This document shows, piece by piece, positions 50,064 through 61,984 of a stretch of 64,000 nt of DNA (within the stretch, counting starts at the first letter, position 1; every line of letters begins with the position of its first letter). The stretch spans positions 6,634,001 through 6,698,000 of the forward strand of contig AP026550.1 in assembly GCA_026075535.2 (NCBI GenBank), written 5' to 3'. The DNA comes from Tricholoma matsutake. Taxonomy: Eukaryota; Basidiomycota; Agaricomycetes; Agaricales; Tricholomataceae. Made by a program: the position numbers and the translations under genes. The notes under the pieces were generated by a model. The model was not told where the DNA came from and searched no databases. It saw only the letters and a program-made list of their open reading frames with translations.

Positions 50064-51760
50064 TAAACTGCCAATTACACACTATAGAACTTGAAAAATG
50101 GCAGGTAGTTACCATGGTGAATCAGACCTGTGGTGTTCTCAAAATAACCATGGTAAAAAACCAGCACATGGTTGCAGTGTTCAAACGGGTGCAGTTTTGA
50201 CAGGTATGGGTGTAGTGTGGGAAAATCTTACCCATGGTGTGACCCATGTTACACCCTAAGAGTGGCTAGAGTCTGCTGCTCTTGCTCTTAGTAGTCTAAT
50301 GGCTGTCCATTTAGAAGCAGCTATAGATGGTGCTGATGGAATGTAAGAAGTCATAGACTTCATTTCATTTTGAGACAGCTCATCATCAACAGGACAGAAG
50401 CACAAACTGAGAAACTGGAACCAGTGATGGTAGTGAAGATGGGTAAACCTGGCCGACCATGTAAGGTGGTTGATCTAGCATATGTCCAGGAGGCAATGAC
50501 ACCTCAATGTAATATTTCAAAATCAAAGCTGGCCCACCTGCTTGGCATTCATTGTCACACCCTCAATCATTACCTGAGGCAATACAATGTTCACCACAGC
50601 TTTTCCAACCTTACTGATGCTGAACTTGATACTTTGGTTCACACTTACAAGAGAAATAAGCCAGAGTCAGGAATTTGATACCTTGTGGGGTTTTTAAGGG
50701 CTCATGGCTTCAGAGTCCAAAAGTGCCATGTTCTTGAGTCGACACACCATGTTGATGGCCTGGACTGTGCACTGCAGTGGCAGACAGCAATCTGCCACCG
50801 AAAGTACAAGTCTTCTTATCCCAATGCACTCATGGCACTGTGATGGGCACCACAAACTGATATTGTGGGGAATAGTCCATGGTTTTGTTGACAGCTACTG
50901 CAGAACAGTATGTGTTTATCTGAATGGATTATCAGCAAGGCCACTCACTGCTGTTTAGGTCATTGGGATGCATGCTAGCACAAACAACTGTTCTGACACT
51001 GTTCTTGAGGTTTTTCTGCAAGCAGTCAACAGATATGGAGTACCATCATGAGTCAGAGGGGACAGGGGCATTGAAAATGTTGATGTGTCAGTGTGGATGA
51101 TCCTTCAATGTAGCCCCAATCATACATCATTTATGAGGGGATCATGAGTGACTCTATCTTGGCAGATCAATACCAAGCTTCTGAACTTCAGTTTGAACTT
51201 TAAGCTCGACACATAATATGCAGATTGAGCAGATGTGGGTAGAGGTTGGTTGGGAATTTGGTCAGGCATGGAGAGCATTCTTCTCTTGACTTGAGCAGCT
51301 GCATTGTCTTGACTGTAATAACCCTCATCACCTATGGCTTGTCCATGTATTGTTCTTGGATTTGATCAATGAAGATTGTCGAAGCTTTCAAGAAGAGTGG
51401 AATGCAAAGCCAATCTCAGGTAGGGCACGGCATGGGTACAGGTAACACCATGTGTTTCCGGTCACAGGTATGGGATTGCCATACCCAGGCAAAACTGTAC
51501 CCTTTTCCACAGTGTTATGGGTATGTGTGGGTATGCCAGTACCCAGATTTTGGTCAGGTGAGTGATTGTCTGACCTTGTTGATTACTCATGACATGTCTA
51601 ATTCTAAACTATAGATTGATCCAACCACCACCATAGCACCCCCAACCACCGCTGTGAGCAACTGCTCACGGGGTGGAAACAGGGAGCAATGAAGATGTGG
51701 ACGACAACGACATGATGACAGCATGGCGATGGGTGGGAGGTGGGAGTCTGGTGGGAGTCC

Positions 51761-52134
51761 TAGTGTTGCCACTGGCTCAGCCGAGGTTTTTCAATAAAAT
51801 GGACATAGCATACCAGATATATTCTCTAAATTCACCGAAATATTTGAGCATATGGATGGGGCCATAAGCCGAGGGATCTTCCACCAACATTAGCTTATTG
51901 AATCATCCCTTCTTGACATATTCACTTGGCTTTGATTTGAAGCTGAGCCATCAAGCTGAATTTTGTTTATTAAATAACTCAGGGATGATCGATCAGTTCA
52001 ACTAATGTTGGCAAACGACCCCTCGGCTTATGGGCCCATCCATAGGCTCAAATACTCTGGTGAATTTAGCAGATTTATCTGGCATGCTATATCCATTTTA
52101 TTGAAAAACCTCAGCTGAACCAGTGGCAACACTA
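51761..52134. repeat. Foldback element with long inverted arms
   Basis: The left arm from TAGTGTTGCCACTGGCTC (51761) and the right arm ending in its reverse complement (52134) match for about 150 bp each. They share blocks such as GAGGTTTTTCAATAAAATGG and CATAAGCCGAGGG. About 70 bp separate the arms. The first bases resemble hAT ends, but no matching 8-bp duplication was found. Confidence 0.75.
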
Positions 52135-52585
52135 GGTGGGACAACAAGACAACGAACATGAGCTAGTGCATAACAATGAGATGGTAAGCTTTTTCATTCA
52201 TTTCCTTTTATGAACTAACTAACTTTTTTCTTTTGTTTCTATTCTAGGTTGTAATCTACTTATAACGAGGGACCAAAGTGAGACAACCCCGTGCCAATGC
52301 TGCCACATCACAACAGAAAACCACCCACCCCCAGCCTCATGAGCAACTGCTCATGGGGTGGTTGGTGGGTGGAGCAACAATGGGGAGGGGAGATGAGAGG
52401 GAGGGGAATGAGGGGGAACAGAGATGGGGGGAACAATGGCAATGGGGGAAACAACAACCACATATGAAATGAGAATGATGGGGGGCTACGCTGACCGACG
52501 ACACCCATGCCCACGACCACTGCAGCCCCACGAACCACTGCCACAACCAACTGCTTGTGGGGTAGAAACAGGGGGAAACAGGGAA

Positions 52586-52760
52586 GGGAGGGGGTGGTGA
52601 CAACAACAAGGAGGGGGTGGTGACAACAACAAGGAGGGGGTGGTGACAACAACAAGGAGGGGGTGGTGACAACAACAAGGAGGGGGTGGTGACAACAACA
52701 AGGAGGGTGTGGTGACAACAACAAGGAGGGGGTGGTGACAACAACAAGGAGGGGGAGGCG
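52586..52760 (+). repeat. Minisatellite, 23-bp unit
   Basis: About seven head-to-tail copies of a 23-bp unit (GGAGGGGGTGGTGACAAC plus ACAAC-type end), nearly identical, with one TG variant near 52,710. The high identity implies recent amplification. The Pro/Ser-rich frames on the other strand are a by-product. Confidence 0.9.
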
Positions 52761-53790
52761 AGAGGGGGGGGAGGGAGACAAGAGGGCCATTTTGATGCCC
52801 CACAGCCCAAACGATGCAATCATCGTTTGGGCCCATGGTAAGTTGTTTTTTTTTCATTCGTTTCTTGTTTTTCTAAACTAACTCATTTCTTTTTTTTTGT
52901 TTTCTAGAATCTAAAGTACTGGGTAATGATGGAAACACCACAACACCGACACCCAGAACCAACCCCCAGGCGACTACAGGCACCACCCCCCCCCTCTTGC
53001 TGCAAATGCAAGCGGGGGGGTTTCTTGTAGTGTAAATTAGTGTAATAAATTATTAAAATACGTATTCATCTCAAAACCTGTGAATGACCATGGGTAACCT
53101 GCAGAAACCCGCAGTAACACCATACCCGTACCCATGCAGGTACGGTGTTCATGGGTATGGATAAGGGTATAAGAAAATATACCTGAGGGTTACCTGTGCT
53201 GTGCCCTAATCTCAGGCCTAGCCATGAATGACCAAAGTCCAAATGTAATACTATCAATGCTTCGCTGTCTGCTCTAATATATCATTTCAGGATATGTGGC
53301 TCCTTGGTCAGACTGCAAATGGGATATATGTAGAGGATAAACATGAAGATGTTCATCCTGATGTTCTACAGCAGTACTATGGCACTATGTCACATGGTAT
53401 TCACTGACAAAGGCACCAGACAGGTGCTGGTAATTCACCTGAGGAGGAAGATTCTGGTTCAGACTCTGATAGCAATGACTCAGACGAGACAGGAGACCTG
53501 GGCAATTGCATTTTGGAAGACCAGCAACACAATGTCTGCCACACACCAGTTGATGTTCCAACACATGCATGTCCCTTTCCAGAGCAAGAAGACATCTTTT
53601 TCAAAGGCTTAGCATAGGTAGAAGCAGAAGACATTTTGCCTGAGGGATTTGGGATTCAACCTGAGGAGTGGGATGATGTGGGTTACCCATCTCTCAAAAC
53701 ATTGAAAACAGGAAAAAGGCAAAAAAAATTTGACAGTCAGTTTACCTGACCATATATGGATGACCTTGAGCAGAGCTGATTCCCTCAGCT

Positions 53791-55284
53791 GCAGCACTCA
53801 CAGTGCTGATGGACATCAGTGTCAGTGTTGGAAGTATCAAGATCCTGATACAATTGTACCAGGTGAGCCAGTTCTTTGTCGTGAATGTGTGCATGGAAAA
53901 AGCCATCATGACAGAGCTGCAGCTTCAGCAGCAAAAGGCAGTGTCACCTCTGGAATTTTTCAAAAGCTTCTCCATAAAGGGAGCAATGCATACAAGAAAG
54001 CACAAGATGAGACTAACAAGAATCTGTGAAAAGTAGAACCAGAAGCCTCCTCCAAGGTATGTAGCCAAAGAGATTCAGTTCAAAGCTACACACTGATGCA
54101 TGAGATGCCTAGAAAAAGTCAAAAAAGCCTAGCACTAAGGATAGCTTCTATATTGGCAACATAGTTGCAGTGACAGCAGGGATAAGTGTAAGTTCCTTGT
54201 TGTGACATCAGAGCTAGTTGCCTAATACAGCCCACAGAAAAATGAGTTACAGCAATCCAAAGTACCAAATAGCATTGAGACCCAGAAGCCTGAACACAAG
54301 GGGCTTGCACTGACATTTGGTGCCACCAGACAGCTGATCCAGATCCAAAAAGACTGGGGACAAAAAAAGATGAACACACTTCTTCAAGAGAAACTTCCCA
54401 GTCTGTTTGATATTCTTGCAGAGGAATTGACAATGATGATGACATTCCTGCACCATCCCCATTTCCGTATGTCCTTCTGTGCATCAGTCAGTTCTTATAC
54501 ATTGTGATTGTGATTGCAATTGTCTCAATTAGTACAGGCACTCAGAAAATATTGGACGCGCCAGCGCTGATTCTGATAATAACATTTATTCTGGTGATGG
54601 TTTGAGTGGGACTGATGAAGAAACCTCACCTCATACAAGAAGCCAGAGTCATGCCAGCCACCACCATCATTCCAAGAAAGCTGTGAAGGGAAAGGGTAAA
54701 ACAAAAGCCAGATCAGAGAGCAATAATGATCCCCAAGAGACAGATGGTGAGTTCAGCCACCATTCAATTTGTCCCATTGATTGATGTGTGCAGATTCAAG
54801 TGATTCTGATGAAGCAGATGCCAACAAAGGCACGTTTAAGCCTGATAATGGCAATGAGCATGAGACCATTGCCAATGTACCCGGGAAGCAAGATATCCCT
54901 CTTTTCATCGAGATTCAAAAGTGATGAGGTCAACAATGAAATTATGACAACTGTCACAGTCACACTGACACTGCATCAAAGAGAGCACATTCTATCTCTA
55001 CCACTGCTGGAAGCAGTACAGCTGCATCAAGTTCATCTGTCAAACAAAGGAAGACTCGCCAATTGCTATGGGCATTGGAGGACAACAAAGATACCAATGA
55101 TATCATTGAGATTGCAGGTCCAAGCAGCATGCCTGGCCAGTCAATCACTCCTGGGCCCTCATCTCTTACTAGTGCTAGTACAGCTCAGGCTCTGAAATCC
55201 CCTGAGTTTCACTCATGGCTGATTGATGACCCATGGGCTGTGGGTCGTCAGATTACCCTCAACTTCAGTCATTCAGACAATTAA
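53791..55284 (+). pseudogene. Decayed coding sequence of unknown family
   Basis: Broken frames include a Cys/His-rich piece (ADGHQCQCWKYQDPD, LCRECVHGKSHHDR; 53,800-53,915), a Ser/His/Lys-rich basic piece (SHASHHHHSKKAVKGKGK; about 54,648-54,702) and a C-terminal FHSWLIDDPWAVGRQITLNF ending near 55,284. The CxC, CxxC and HxxH spacing hints at a zinc-binding fold. Stops and shifts are frequent and I do not recognise the family. Its position directly after the integrase-core gene suggests it belongs to the same element. Confidence 0.4.
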
Positions 55285-57179
55285 TTTGATACTGGCTCCG
55301 AATTGCAAGTAGTTTCATGCACATTACTTCAACAGTAAATTTAGAATGAAAACCCCAGTAAAATTACTTCAACAGTATGTGTTGTAGCTGAGGTTAGACC
55401 TAAACCAATACTCGTCTGACAAGTCATATGTCCCAAGTAATTGAAAGGTGAATGACAGGTTCGACATGGGTACATACTGTACACCCTGAGCACCATGGGT
55501 GGGATACCATGTGTATATGACCATAGTCTCACCCCCCTCCCTAGTGATCCACCACCTTGCATCCTCACCACCACCCAATGAGAAGCCCCTGCTGCACAGT
55601 GGTGAGCTATTGCTTGCCTTCTGGCTAACAGGGGCTGAAAGTGTGGGTGGCCTGCTCCTCGCATATAGCGAGGGACCAGTGAGATGGGTCAGGATGGTTG
55701 GTGATGGAGGCATTGTCATCGTTGTCATTGTTGCTCCCCATGTCCACCCCACTAGCAGTTGCTGGCAGCAGTGGTTGGGGTGCTGTTTCTGTCATCATCA
55801 TCATTGGGGGTGCCAAGTGCTCTTGCTATTGTTGGTGCCTCCTCTTGCCATCCCCATTGCTTCCCGTTTGCACCCTGCAAGCAATGACTAGGGTGGTTGG
55901 CTGTTGTTGGTGGGGTTTCAGTTGGTATTGTCAGTTGTGTGCACTTGTGATCCATCCTATGAGCAGTGGCTCATAGGCATGGAGCCTGTTCACTGGTGTT
56001 TGGTGTGTCATTGGGTCATCCTGCCAGGCTTTCCTAAGTTGAGGGGTTTTAGGTGGCTGTCAGTGACAAGATGCCAGTTGGGGCATCAGCAGGTGCTTAC
56101 CTAGCAGGCATTCTCCTTCACAGGTCTCCTGGCACCCCTCTGCTGTGGCCTGCACCCCTTCTCCATCTCCTGTTCATTCTGAGGGCCTTACATCCTGTTT
56201 GGATGGGGAGGAGGGGATTTGGGTGGTCATGGATGGGTGTGGTGTGTGTAGCATCGGCCTCCATCATGAGTAATATTTTAGATCCTAAAGCAAGAAGAAA
56301 AACACTTTCTTAGCAGATAGAACAAGAAATGAACCAAAAAACCTACCAACAGTCACTGTGGAGTAGTACCTATGATCTACCCTGTCATTTCCCTCTGCAT
56401 CATTTTTGTTGTGACAGCCTCACACCCCATGGTGCTGTATTGCATTTCTGGCATTGAGCTGAAAATACTGTAACTATAGAACAGAACATTTTGTTAGTTT
56501 AGTCAAAGAGAAAACAAAAACTTACCAATTTGACAGGGTTGGTGGTGGTGAGAATACAGGTTATGACCAGGAAAAGAGGAATTAGTAGTGAAAGGAAAAG
56601 GAAAAGGAAAAGGAAAAGGAAAAGGAAAAGGAAAAGGAAAAGGAAAAGGAAGTTACATAGCAATCCTTGAGGGCAGCACTCTCGAGTGTAGTGGAGAGTG
56701 GTAACAACAGTTGATTGAGTTCAATCACCATTGTCAGTCACATTCCCATGGTCTTGACAGGTTCAAAATCATTGATCGAGTTGTGAAGTGGTGGATGTGC
56801 AGGTCTGTTTTGGGCTTTGGTTAGTTTGGCAGGGGTTAGAGAAGGGGGGACATATAGCATATCCAACTGAGTTCAAAGTTTGTGGCAAAGCAAGCAAGAA
56901 GGTGGACAGAGACTCAACTCAGAGGAGAACCAAACAACACAAAATTTTTCTAGAATAACCCTAAGTTAACCCTAAACAAAACACAGCAGCAATTGCCACA
57001 ACAGTAAATATAACCTTGTTCTCCATAATGAGAACTTGGAACAGTAATTGTGCGCAGAAAAAAAAATATGTGCGCCCAAGAAGGAAAGTGTGCAGAAATA
57101 AACAAAAGTGCACAGGAGATGAAGGAAAGTGCATGGAAGGCAAGGAAAGTGCATGGAAACAATGAATTTTGTGTGAATT
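55285..57179. other. Low-complexity, gene-free stretch
   Basis: It contains GT-rich and CATTGTCATC-type low complexity (55,480-56,280) that resembles parts of 51,600-51,750 and 52,260-52,400 (shared words such as GCGAGGGACCA and GAGCAGTGGCTCA). This suggests dispersed copies of one non-coding repeat. No gene is supported. Confidence 0.4.
56590..56651 (+). repeat. (AAAAGG)n microsatellite
   Basis: About ten perfect copies of the hexamer AAAAGG. Confidence 0.95.
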
Positions 57180-57500
57180 AATTTTGCACCAGTTGGAACA
57201 GCATATTGAGGATCTTTTTTGATCACGTCAACCATGCGATGAAAAGCCAAGTAAACAGTTTCAGTATCCCATTCTAATGCATCAATGCGATAACCAAAGC
57301 CAGCAAACCCCATAGTGTCAAAAGATGCATGTGTAACTCAATTTGCAACATCAGCTGTTGTCCTTGTATTTCTCAGGAGTGAGTACAGGATGAGCATAAC
57401 AGGGTGATGGATCCAAGGGACAGGTTTCATGGTTCATGAATAGCTTGTCAATCAAGCTGTCCCATAGATGACATAATTCTTTCTGGAAGAAAAAAGGTGT
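57180..57500 (-). pseudogene. Fragment of an unknown coding sequence
   Basis: On the minus strand an open stretch reads KELCHLWDSLIDKLFMNHE and CYAHPVLTPEKYKDNS, then a stop. After a frame change it reads GFGYRIDALEWDTETVYLAF and KKDPQYAVPTGAKLI. The composition is protein-like, with conserved-looking Pro, Trp and Cys, but I cannot place the family. It is probably part of a decayed transposon gene. Confidence 0.35.
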
Positions 57501-57609
57501 CATCGCTTTACAGATTGAAGTGTGAATGCTAACATCATTTGTTGACTCTGTGATGTGCTAGCTCTTAGCAACCAGTGGCAGATATGTCAGGATGGGAATC
57601 CCAAACCAG

Positions 57610-58178
57610 TAGGGCATGGCATGGGTAACCCTCAGGTATATTTTCTTATACCCCTACCCATACCTGTGAACACCGTACCCGCACGGGTAGGGGTATGGTG
57701 TTACCACAGGATTTTGTGGGTTACCCATGGTTATTCATGGGTATTGATATTTTTCATTATATTTGATAGGAAAAAATGTTTGCATCTTCTCAAGGGGGGT
57801 AAACCCGTGAGTCATGTCACCCTGACTCACAGGTTTTCCTGTGATATGTCATCAAAAAGTACCCCTGCATTTTTTACTGTTATTTTTCATGATATTTGAT
57901 AGAAATTTGCTGAAAAAGATGTTTGCATCTCATCACAGGGGGTAAACCCGCGAGTCAGGTCACCATGACTTGAGGGTTTTTCCTGTGATATGTCATTAAA
58001 AAGTCAAAATCTCAACACAGATGATCACTCACCTGACCATAATCTGGGTACCAGCATACCCGCACATACCCATAACACCATGGAAAAGGGTATGGTGTTG
58101 CCCGGGTATGGCAATCCCATACCATACATACCCATGACCGGAAACACATGGTGTTACCCATACCTGTGCCATGCCCTA
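57610..58178. mobile_element. hAT-like non-autonomous element 5 (TSD CAAACCAG)
   Basis: This 569-bp element has ends TAGGGCATGGCATGGGTA and, reversed from the right, TAGGGCATGGCACAGGTA. The perfect 8-bp duplication CAAACCAG is at 57602-57609 and 58179-58186. Subterminal words are TACCCATG/CATGGGTA and GGTATGGTGTT. It belongs to the same family as element 4, in opposite orientation. Two near-copies of a 60-bp block (GGGGGTAAACCCGYGAGTCA type) lie at 57,795 and 57,938. Confidence 0.9.
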
Positions 58179-58186
58179 CAAACCAG

Positions 58187-59820
58187 ACATAGGGGGGGTC
58201 CTGCCGGAGGCTGAAATTTTTTTTTGACCATGGTGAAAACAACACCAAAAGGCATTGTTTGAGTGTTGGTTTAACATAGTAAAGCCTTGAAAGGACTTGG
58301 TAAAGCACTCATAACATTGAATTGTGTCAATTAGTACCCGGATGTAAGCGAGTGAGTGATCTTACACTGATGTACTCAAGATCTAGTTTGTTTATGTGTG
58401 GGGATCTTGAACTAAATAGCATCATGTCCAAGAAATCAACCAATTAACGAAACAGTCACATCAGCAGCATCACATTCTTTAGAATCTTTACGCAAGTCAC
58501 AGTTGACAGATTAGGTATATCAAACTTTATTTTTTTTCATCAACATTGCTCACCACTTCGATGCGTTTATCAAGACAACTCACATTGACACCGAGAAATT
58601 CTGTAGATTTGATTTGAAATGCATCCTGTTGAGGTCACTGAACCAACTGAGCCAAATGGTCATATTGTTAAGTTCAGACTTGATCAACTGTGTGATATTC
58701 AATATAACCGTCCTGTAGCCATCAGTAGTTCCGAAAACTATCTCAACGGATGGTCGACAGCTCAACTGTACCGTATTCAACTGTCAATCATACGGCCATA
58801 ACCATTGAACAGATGGTGTACAGCCCTAGTAATGAACACTCAGCCGGGGTCACCACTGGCCTGACATTGGTCCTGCGGCATCGCTGATTCACACATTGAC
58901 GTCTGAAAAAATAACATGTACACGTGATCGAAAGATACCATATATGGCAGGAAGGGGGAGTCTCGAGAGCCGTGAAAAAAAAATACCGACGTCATATGAA
59001 AAATTCCCGTCCCGACACCCCTTGGATATGGCATGCAAAAAAAAAACACCAGAATTTGTCCTCGGCGCGAAAAAAAACGTCGACGAGTTGGAAAGTAGTG
59101 TTATACCGGCGTCAACCAGCCTGTTGATATGTGCTCGAGTCTGCCGGGGCTTCTCATAGATCGGGGAAGCAAGCACAGGCGAAATCCAATGACAATACTT
59201 AGACGATAGTCACAGAACTAAGCAGAGAGTATACAGTTGGAAACACACTTTCCCGAAGCCATAGAACCTGAACTTAACGTTGTGTGCCCAAACTTTTCGT
59301 ACATTTCTCCGCTATACTTATCTCCGGCTGATAGGTATGATTACTGGGTTGAAGGTGGACTGCAGGTCTTTACTTACTCCATCACTGTCCCCAAATGACT
59401 CTGGAACGCTGGGCCGTGAGGACCACACACAGTTAGGTCACAGTGGCCTCGGGTAATTCGCCATACAGGAATCATCTGTGGAAGCCTGGGAGGCTATCGA
59501 AGAGGTCAAATGGTAATCCCAGGACCCCACCGTTTATCGTGATTTTCACTTGGACGCCGATGTTCCCTGACACCTTTCCATTTTTATGCCAACTGTTACC
59601 GATATCAGCTATCATAGAACAGCTACAAGATTGGAAGGGTCAGACTGACGCCATCGTAGAGGGATACCGCCCTTCGAAAAACACCGATACCTCACACATT
59701 ACAGAAAAGAAAACTTGGGTACGTATCATGCTCGACTACCTTCTCCCTGGAGGTAATCCATGCTAAGTGAACTCACCCCGTTCAAATAGGGCCAAGCCAC
59801 GTAAACACTTGATCGCCCTT
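58187..59820. other. Gene-free stretch right of the transposon island
   Basis: No gene or clear repeat is seen. Base composition returns to that of the gene-rich block (CpG is frequent again from about 58,860), marking the edge of the island. Confidence 0.5.
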
Positions 59821-61984
59821 CTACTCCAGCCCCAAGACCGATAACGCCCCAACACGATTCCCTACCACAATCCTCCCACTCACTTCTCCAAGCGCGCAAT
59901 GAATCAGATCCACTGTTCCAGTCAGCCCATGATTGAAAATAAAAAATAAGAATGATCACCTCGCAAGTCATAAGACCCCTGCGAAAACACGACCCTTCCC
60001 TCCAATCCTACGTTCCTTCCCCCACCGACAAAGTCCTCCCGTGCACCTTCCTCTTTTGTCCACACAACAATCTCCCTCATAAGACTTCCCCTCCTTCGCT
60101 CCACCCACACTGCACGCTTTCCCTGCGGCCCCAAGCTGAACGCACTCACAAACCCCCGCGAGGTCGCCACCTGGGCACTCACGATTCTGATTGTTTCCAA
60201 ATTTAGGTTAGTCATTGGGGCAGCACCATTAGCGGAGGAATTGGCATCCGAATTCCTGACAAGTGGTATAAAGAAGGGCGTAGGCGTCTGTGTGAATGAT
60301 GGTGATGGTGACGGTGACTCTGACCACCACTCCACATCCGTCTTCACTTGTGTGTTCAAGGATGGAGTGCGAGGCGGAAATATCGCACCCATATCGATGT
60401 TGTTCGTCATAGCATATATACCCACACATTCTACGTCGAGATAAGCTGCGCACAAAGGCGTCCCTGTGGGAGTAGAACTGCTATCAAAGATGTTACCAGA
60501 AATGAGCGCCTCAGGTACGAGCGGAATTCTAATGCAAAGAGTGTATCGAAACACGCCCTGAAGTATGTCACTCCCAAAGAAAGTGAGTTTCAGGGATTGG
60601 TCTTGTGGGCCTCCGGGAGACAACGTAGAAGAGAAGACGTCGGAGCAAGAAATCTCCTTGAAAGTGGTTCCACGAAAGCGGTGTATCAGTGATGGGAGAC
60701 GATGATAGGGGGAGCTGGAGCCTGGCGAGAATGGGAAAACAAGGGGATATGCCTCGATAGATCTCGTTTTGAATATTACGACATACGGGCCCGCGATGCG
60801 GACAAGTATTACCCCATTCCACTGTCGGTAATAAGAAACAGTGTAATAAACACGGAGTGGAGACTTGGGTACGTACCAACTCTTCCAGATCGTCGCTTTG
60901 CATGGACAAAGTCATCCTCGCCTCTGACGAATCGGAGCCATCCAGAGTCCGATCGGGCCACCTGATGATCACAACACGGTCCGCGTAGGAAAGCACGACT
61001 AGCCTCCGGGCGTAGTCGAAAGCTCTTATGAAGTTGGTCGAGCCTAATTGAGGGTTGACGATTGTGTAGATGAGCTCGAACTCAGCCAGTGACCTTACAT
61101 TTAAACTAGCGTTAGGGCTAGGAAGCTTAACGCGGTAGATCATTGAACGAGTTCCGCTTGTGTAGCACATCAAAAATCGGCAGAAAAGCAAAAGAGACGA
61201 GATACTCACAGCGACTCATTTACCACTATGTATACACACCCTTCATCAACCACTTCACTCCCGGGTCTTGACTCAGGAGCAGAGGCAAGCTCAAAGACAG
61301 CTTCGAATGAAGTCCACCTGGAACTTGGTTGAACGTGACATGCAATCTGGTAGCCTGCTTGTTTCTCCTTGGCCGACTCCTCGCTGGCCGCGGATTTATT
61401 TGACCACCGGCTCCTTGCACCTGCCCCGAGATCCCAAACACCTATTGCTCCATCGGTGTACGCTGCAACGAGCCACCTCTCCGTAGGCCCAAGTAACCTC
61501 AGACCCACCAGCGCACCGGGCTTATGTGCGAGCTGAGTTAGACCTCTTGGATAACCGCGCCTCGGGAGGGAAAATAACTGCGCCGTACGATATGCAGTCA
61601 TTAAGCGGGCTTCGGCAGAGGCTGAAGAAGAGTTCTCATTTGGGACTGATATTGATAGCTCAGGGGGTGTTGAAGTTAAGACTGTGGCAAGTTGCGGTTT
61701 ATGTGCTGGACTGGTCGGTACAGGTAGAAATCGCCTGTGACGTTCAAGTAAATGAAGCCACAGAGTATGAGACCTCGTTACTGACGACAGCGAGGTGCAT
61801 GTCTACTTGTTAAAATTGAGTATAGGAATAAATAAAAATCGCAGAATTCGCCAGAATGCACAAGATTTACCAGGCGTAGGGTCAGTATGTCTGTTAGATC
61901 GAGCAAAAATAGGATCTCCAGGAGAATTTCGGTAGGAAGGAGGAGGATATGCGAGGAATGATCTGTACCACAATCCATGGTCAT
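59821..61984 (-). CDS. F-box protein with a long C-terminal, probably beta-propeller, region
   Basis: F-box proteins are substrate receptors of SCF ubiquitin ligases, binding Skp1 through the F-box. Exons 61984-61871, 61802-61210, 61156-60877, 60821-59960 and 59912-59821 join in frame to 646 residues. The F-box spans residues 14-55: LLPTEILLEILFLLDLTDIL, interrupted by an intron, then SSVTRSHTLWLHLLER. The rest has repeated strand-like segments (GLRLLGPTERWLVAAYTDGA with IGVWDL, RLVVLSYADRVVIIRWPD, GPYVVIFKTRSIEAYPL) ending GRIVVGNRVGALSVLGLE. These resemble WD40-type blades, although no strict WD repeats are seen apart from VWDL. Introns of 68, 53, 55 and 47 nt have GT-AG ends. The substrate is unknown. 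Confidence 0.85.

Larger units (their letters stand above)
48345..50258. mobile_element. hAT-like non-autonomous element 3 (TSD AGAGTGGC)
   Basis: This 1,914-bp element has ends TAGTGTATATCATGGGTA and, reversed from the right, TAGGGTGTAACATGGGT. The perfect 8-bp duplication AGAGTGGC is at 48337-48344 and 50259-50266. Subterminal regions repeat CATGGGTA/ACCCATG words. It contains a 157-bp tandem repeat and a Tc1/mariner element, but no hAT transposase frame. Confidence 0.82.
51421..53208. mobile_element. hAT-like non-autonomous element 4 (TSD ATCTCAGG)
   Basis: This 1,788-bp element has ends TAGGGCACGGCATGGGTA and, reversed from the right, TAGGGCACAGCACAGGTA. The perfect 8-bp duplication ATCTCAGG is at 51413-51420 and 53209-53216. 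Its two ends match the two ends of element 5 at 57610 in opposite orientation, so they are one family. The interior differs and contains a foldback element and a minisatellite. Confidence 0.88.
48080..53790 (+). pseudogene. Integrase-core transposase gene, broken by two hAT-like insertions
   Basis: The family is the mushroom integrase-core group with a central DDE-type catalytic domain. Pieces: 48080-48344 (helical N-terminus, LRFHLEHLVMDLLPVLKAME); 50267-51420 with GKPGRPCKV, a helix-turn-helix-like LAHLLGIHCHTLNHYLRQYN, WHCDGHHKLILWGIV (catalytic Asp) and MQIEQMWVEVGWEFGQAWRA (region of the catalytic Glu); 53217-53790 with LLGQTANGIYVEDKHEDVHP and SLPDHIW. Sequence continues across both insertions (EWL/ES at 48,344/50,267 and AKPISG/LAMND at 51,420/53,217) once one duplication copy is dropped. 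Stops, a frameshift near 50,830 and an A-run shift near 53,726 make it dead. Confidence 0.75.

Noticed and set aside
51761..52134. Foldback element as a sixth hAT-like insertion
   Set aside because: The ends look hAT-like, but the flanking 8-mers (GGGAGTCC and GGTGGGAC) do not match, so I list it only as a foldback repeat.
52586..52760. Regular repeats considered as a CRISPR array
   Set aside because: The repeats are directly adjacent without spacers, and the genome is eukaryotic.
52308..52857. Long Pro/Ser/Leu-rich frames on the minus strand
   Set aside because: They are translations of the 23-bp minisatellite, open in all frames because the unit lacks stops.
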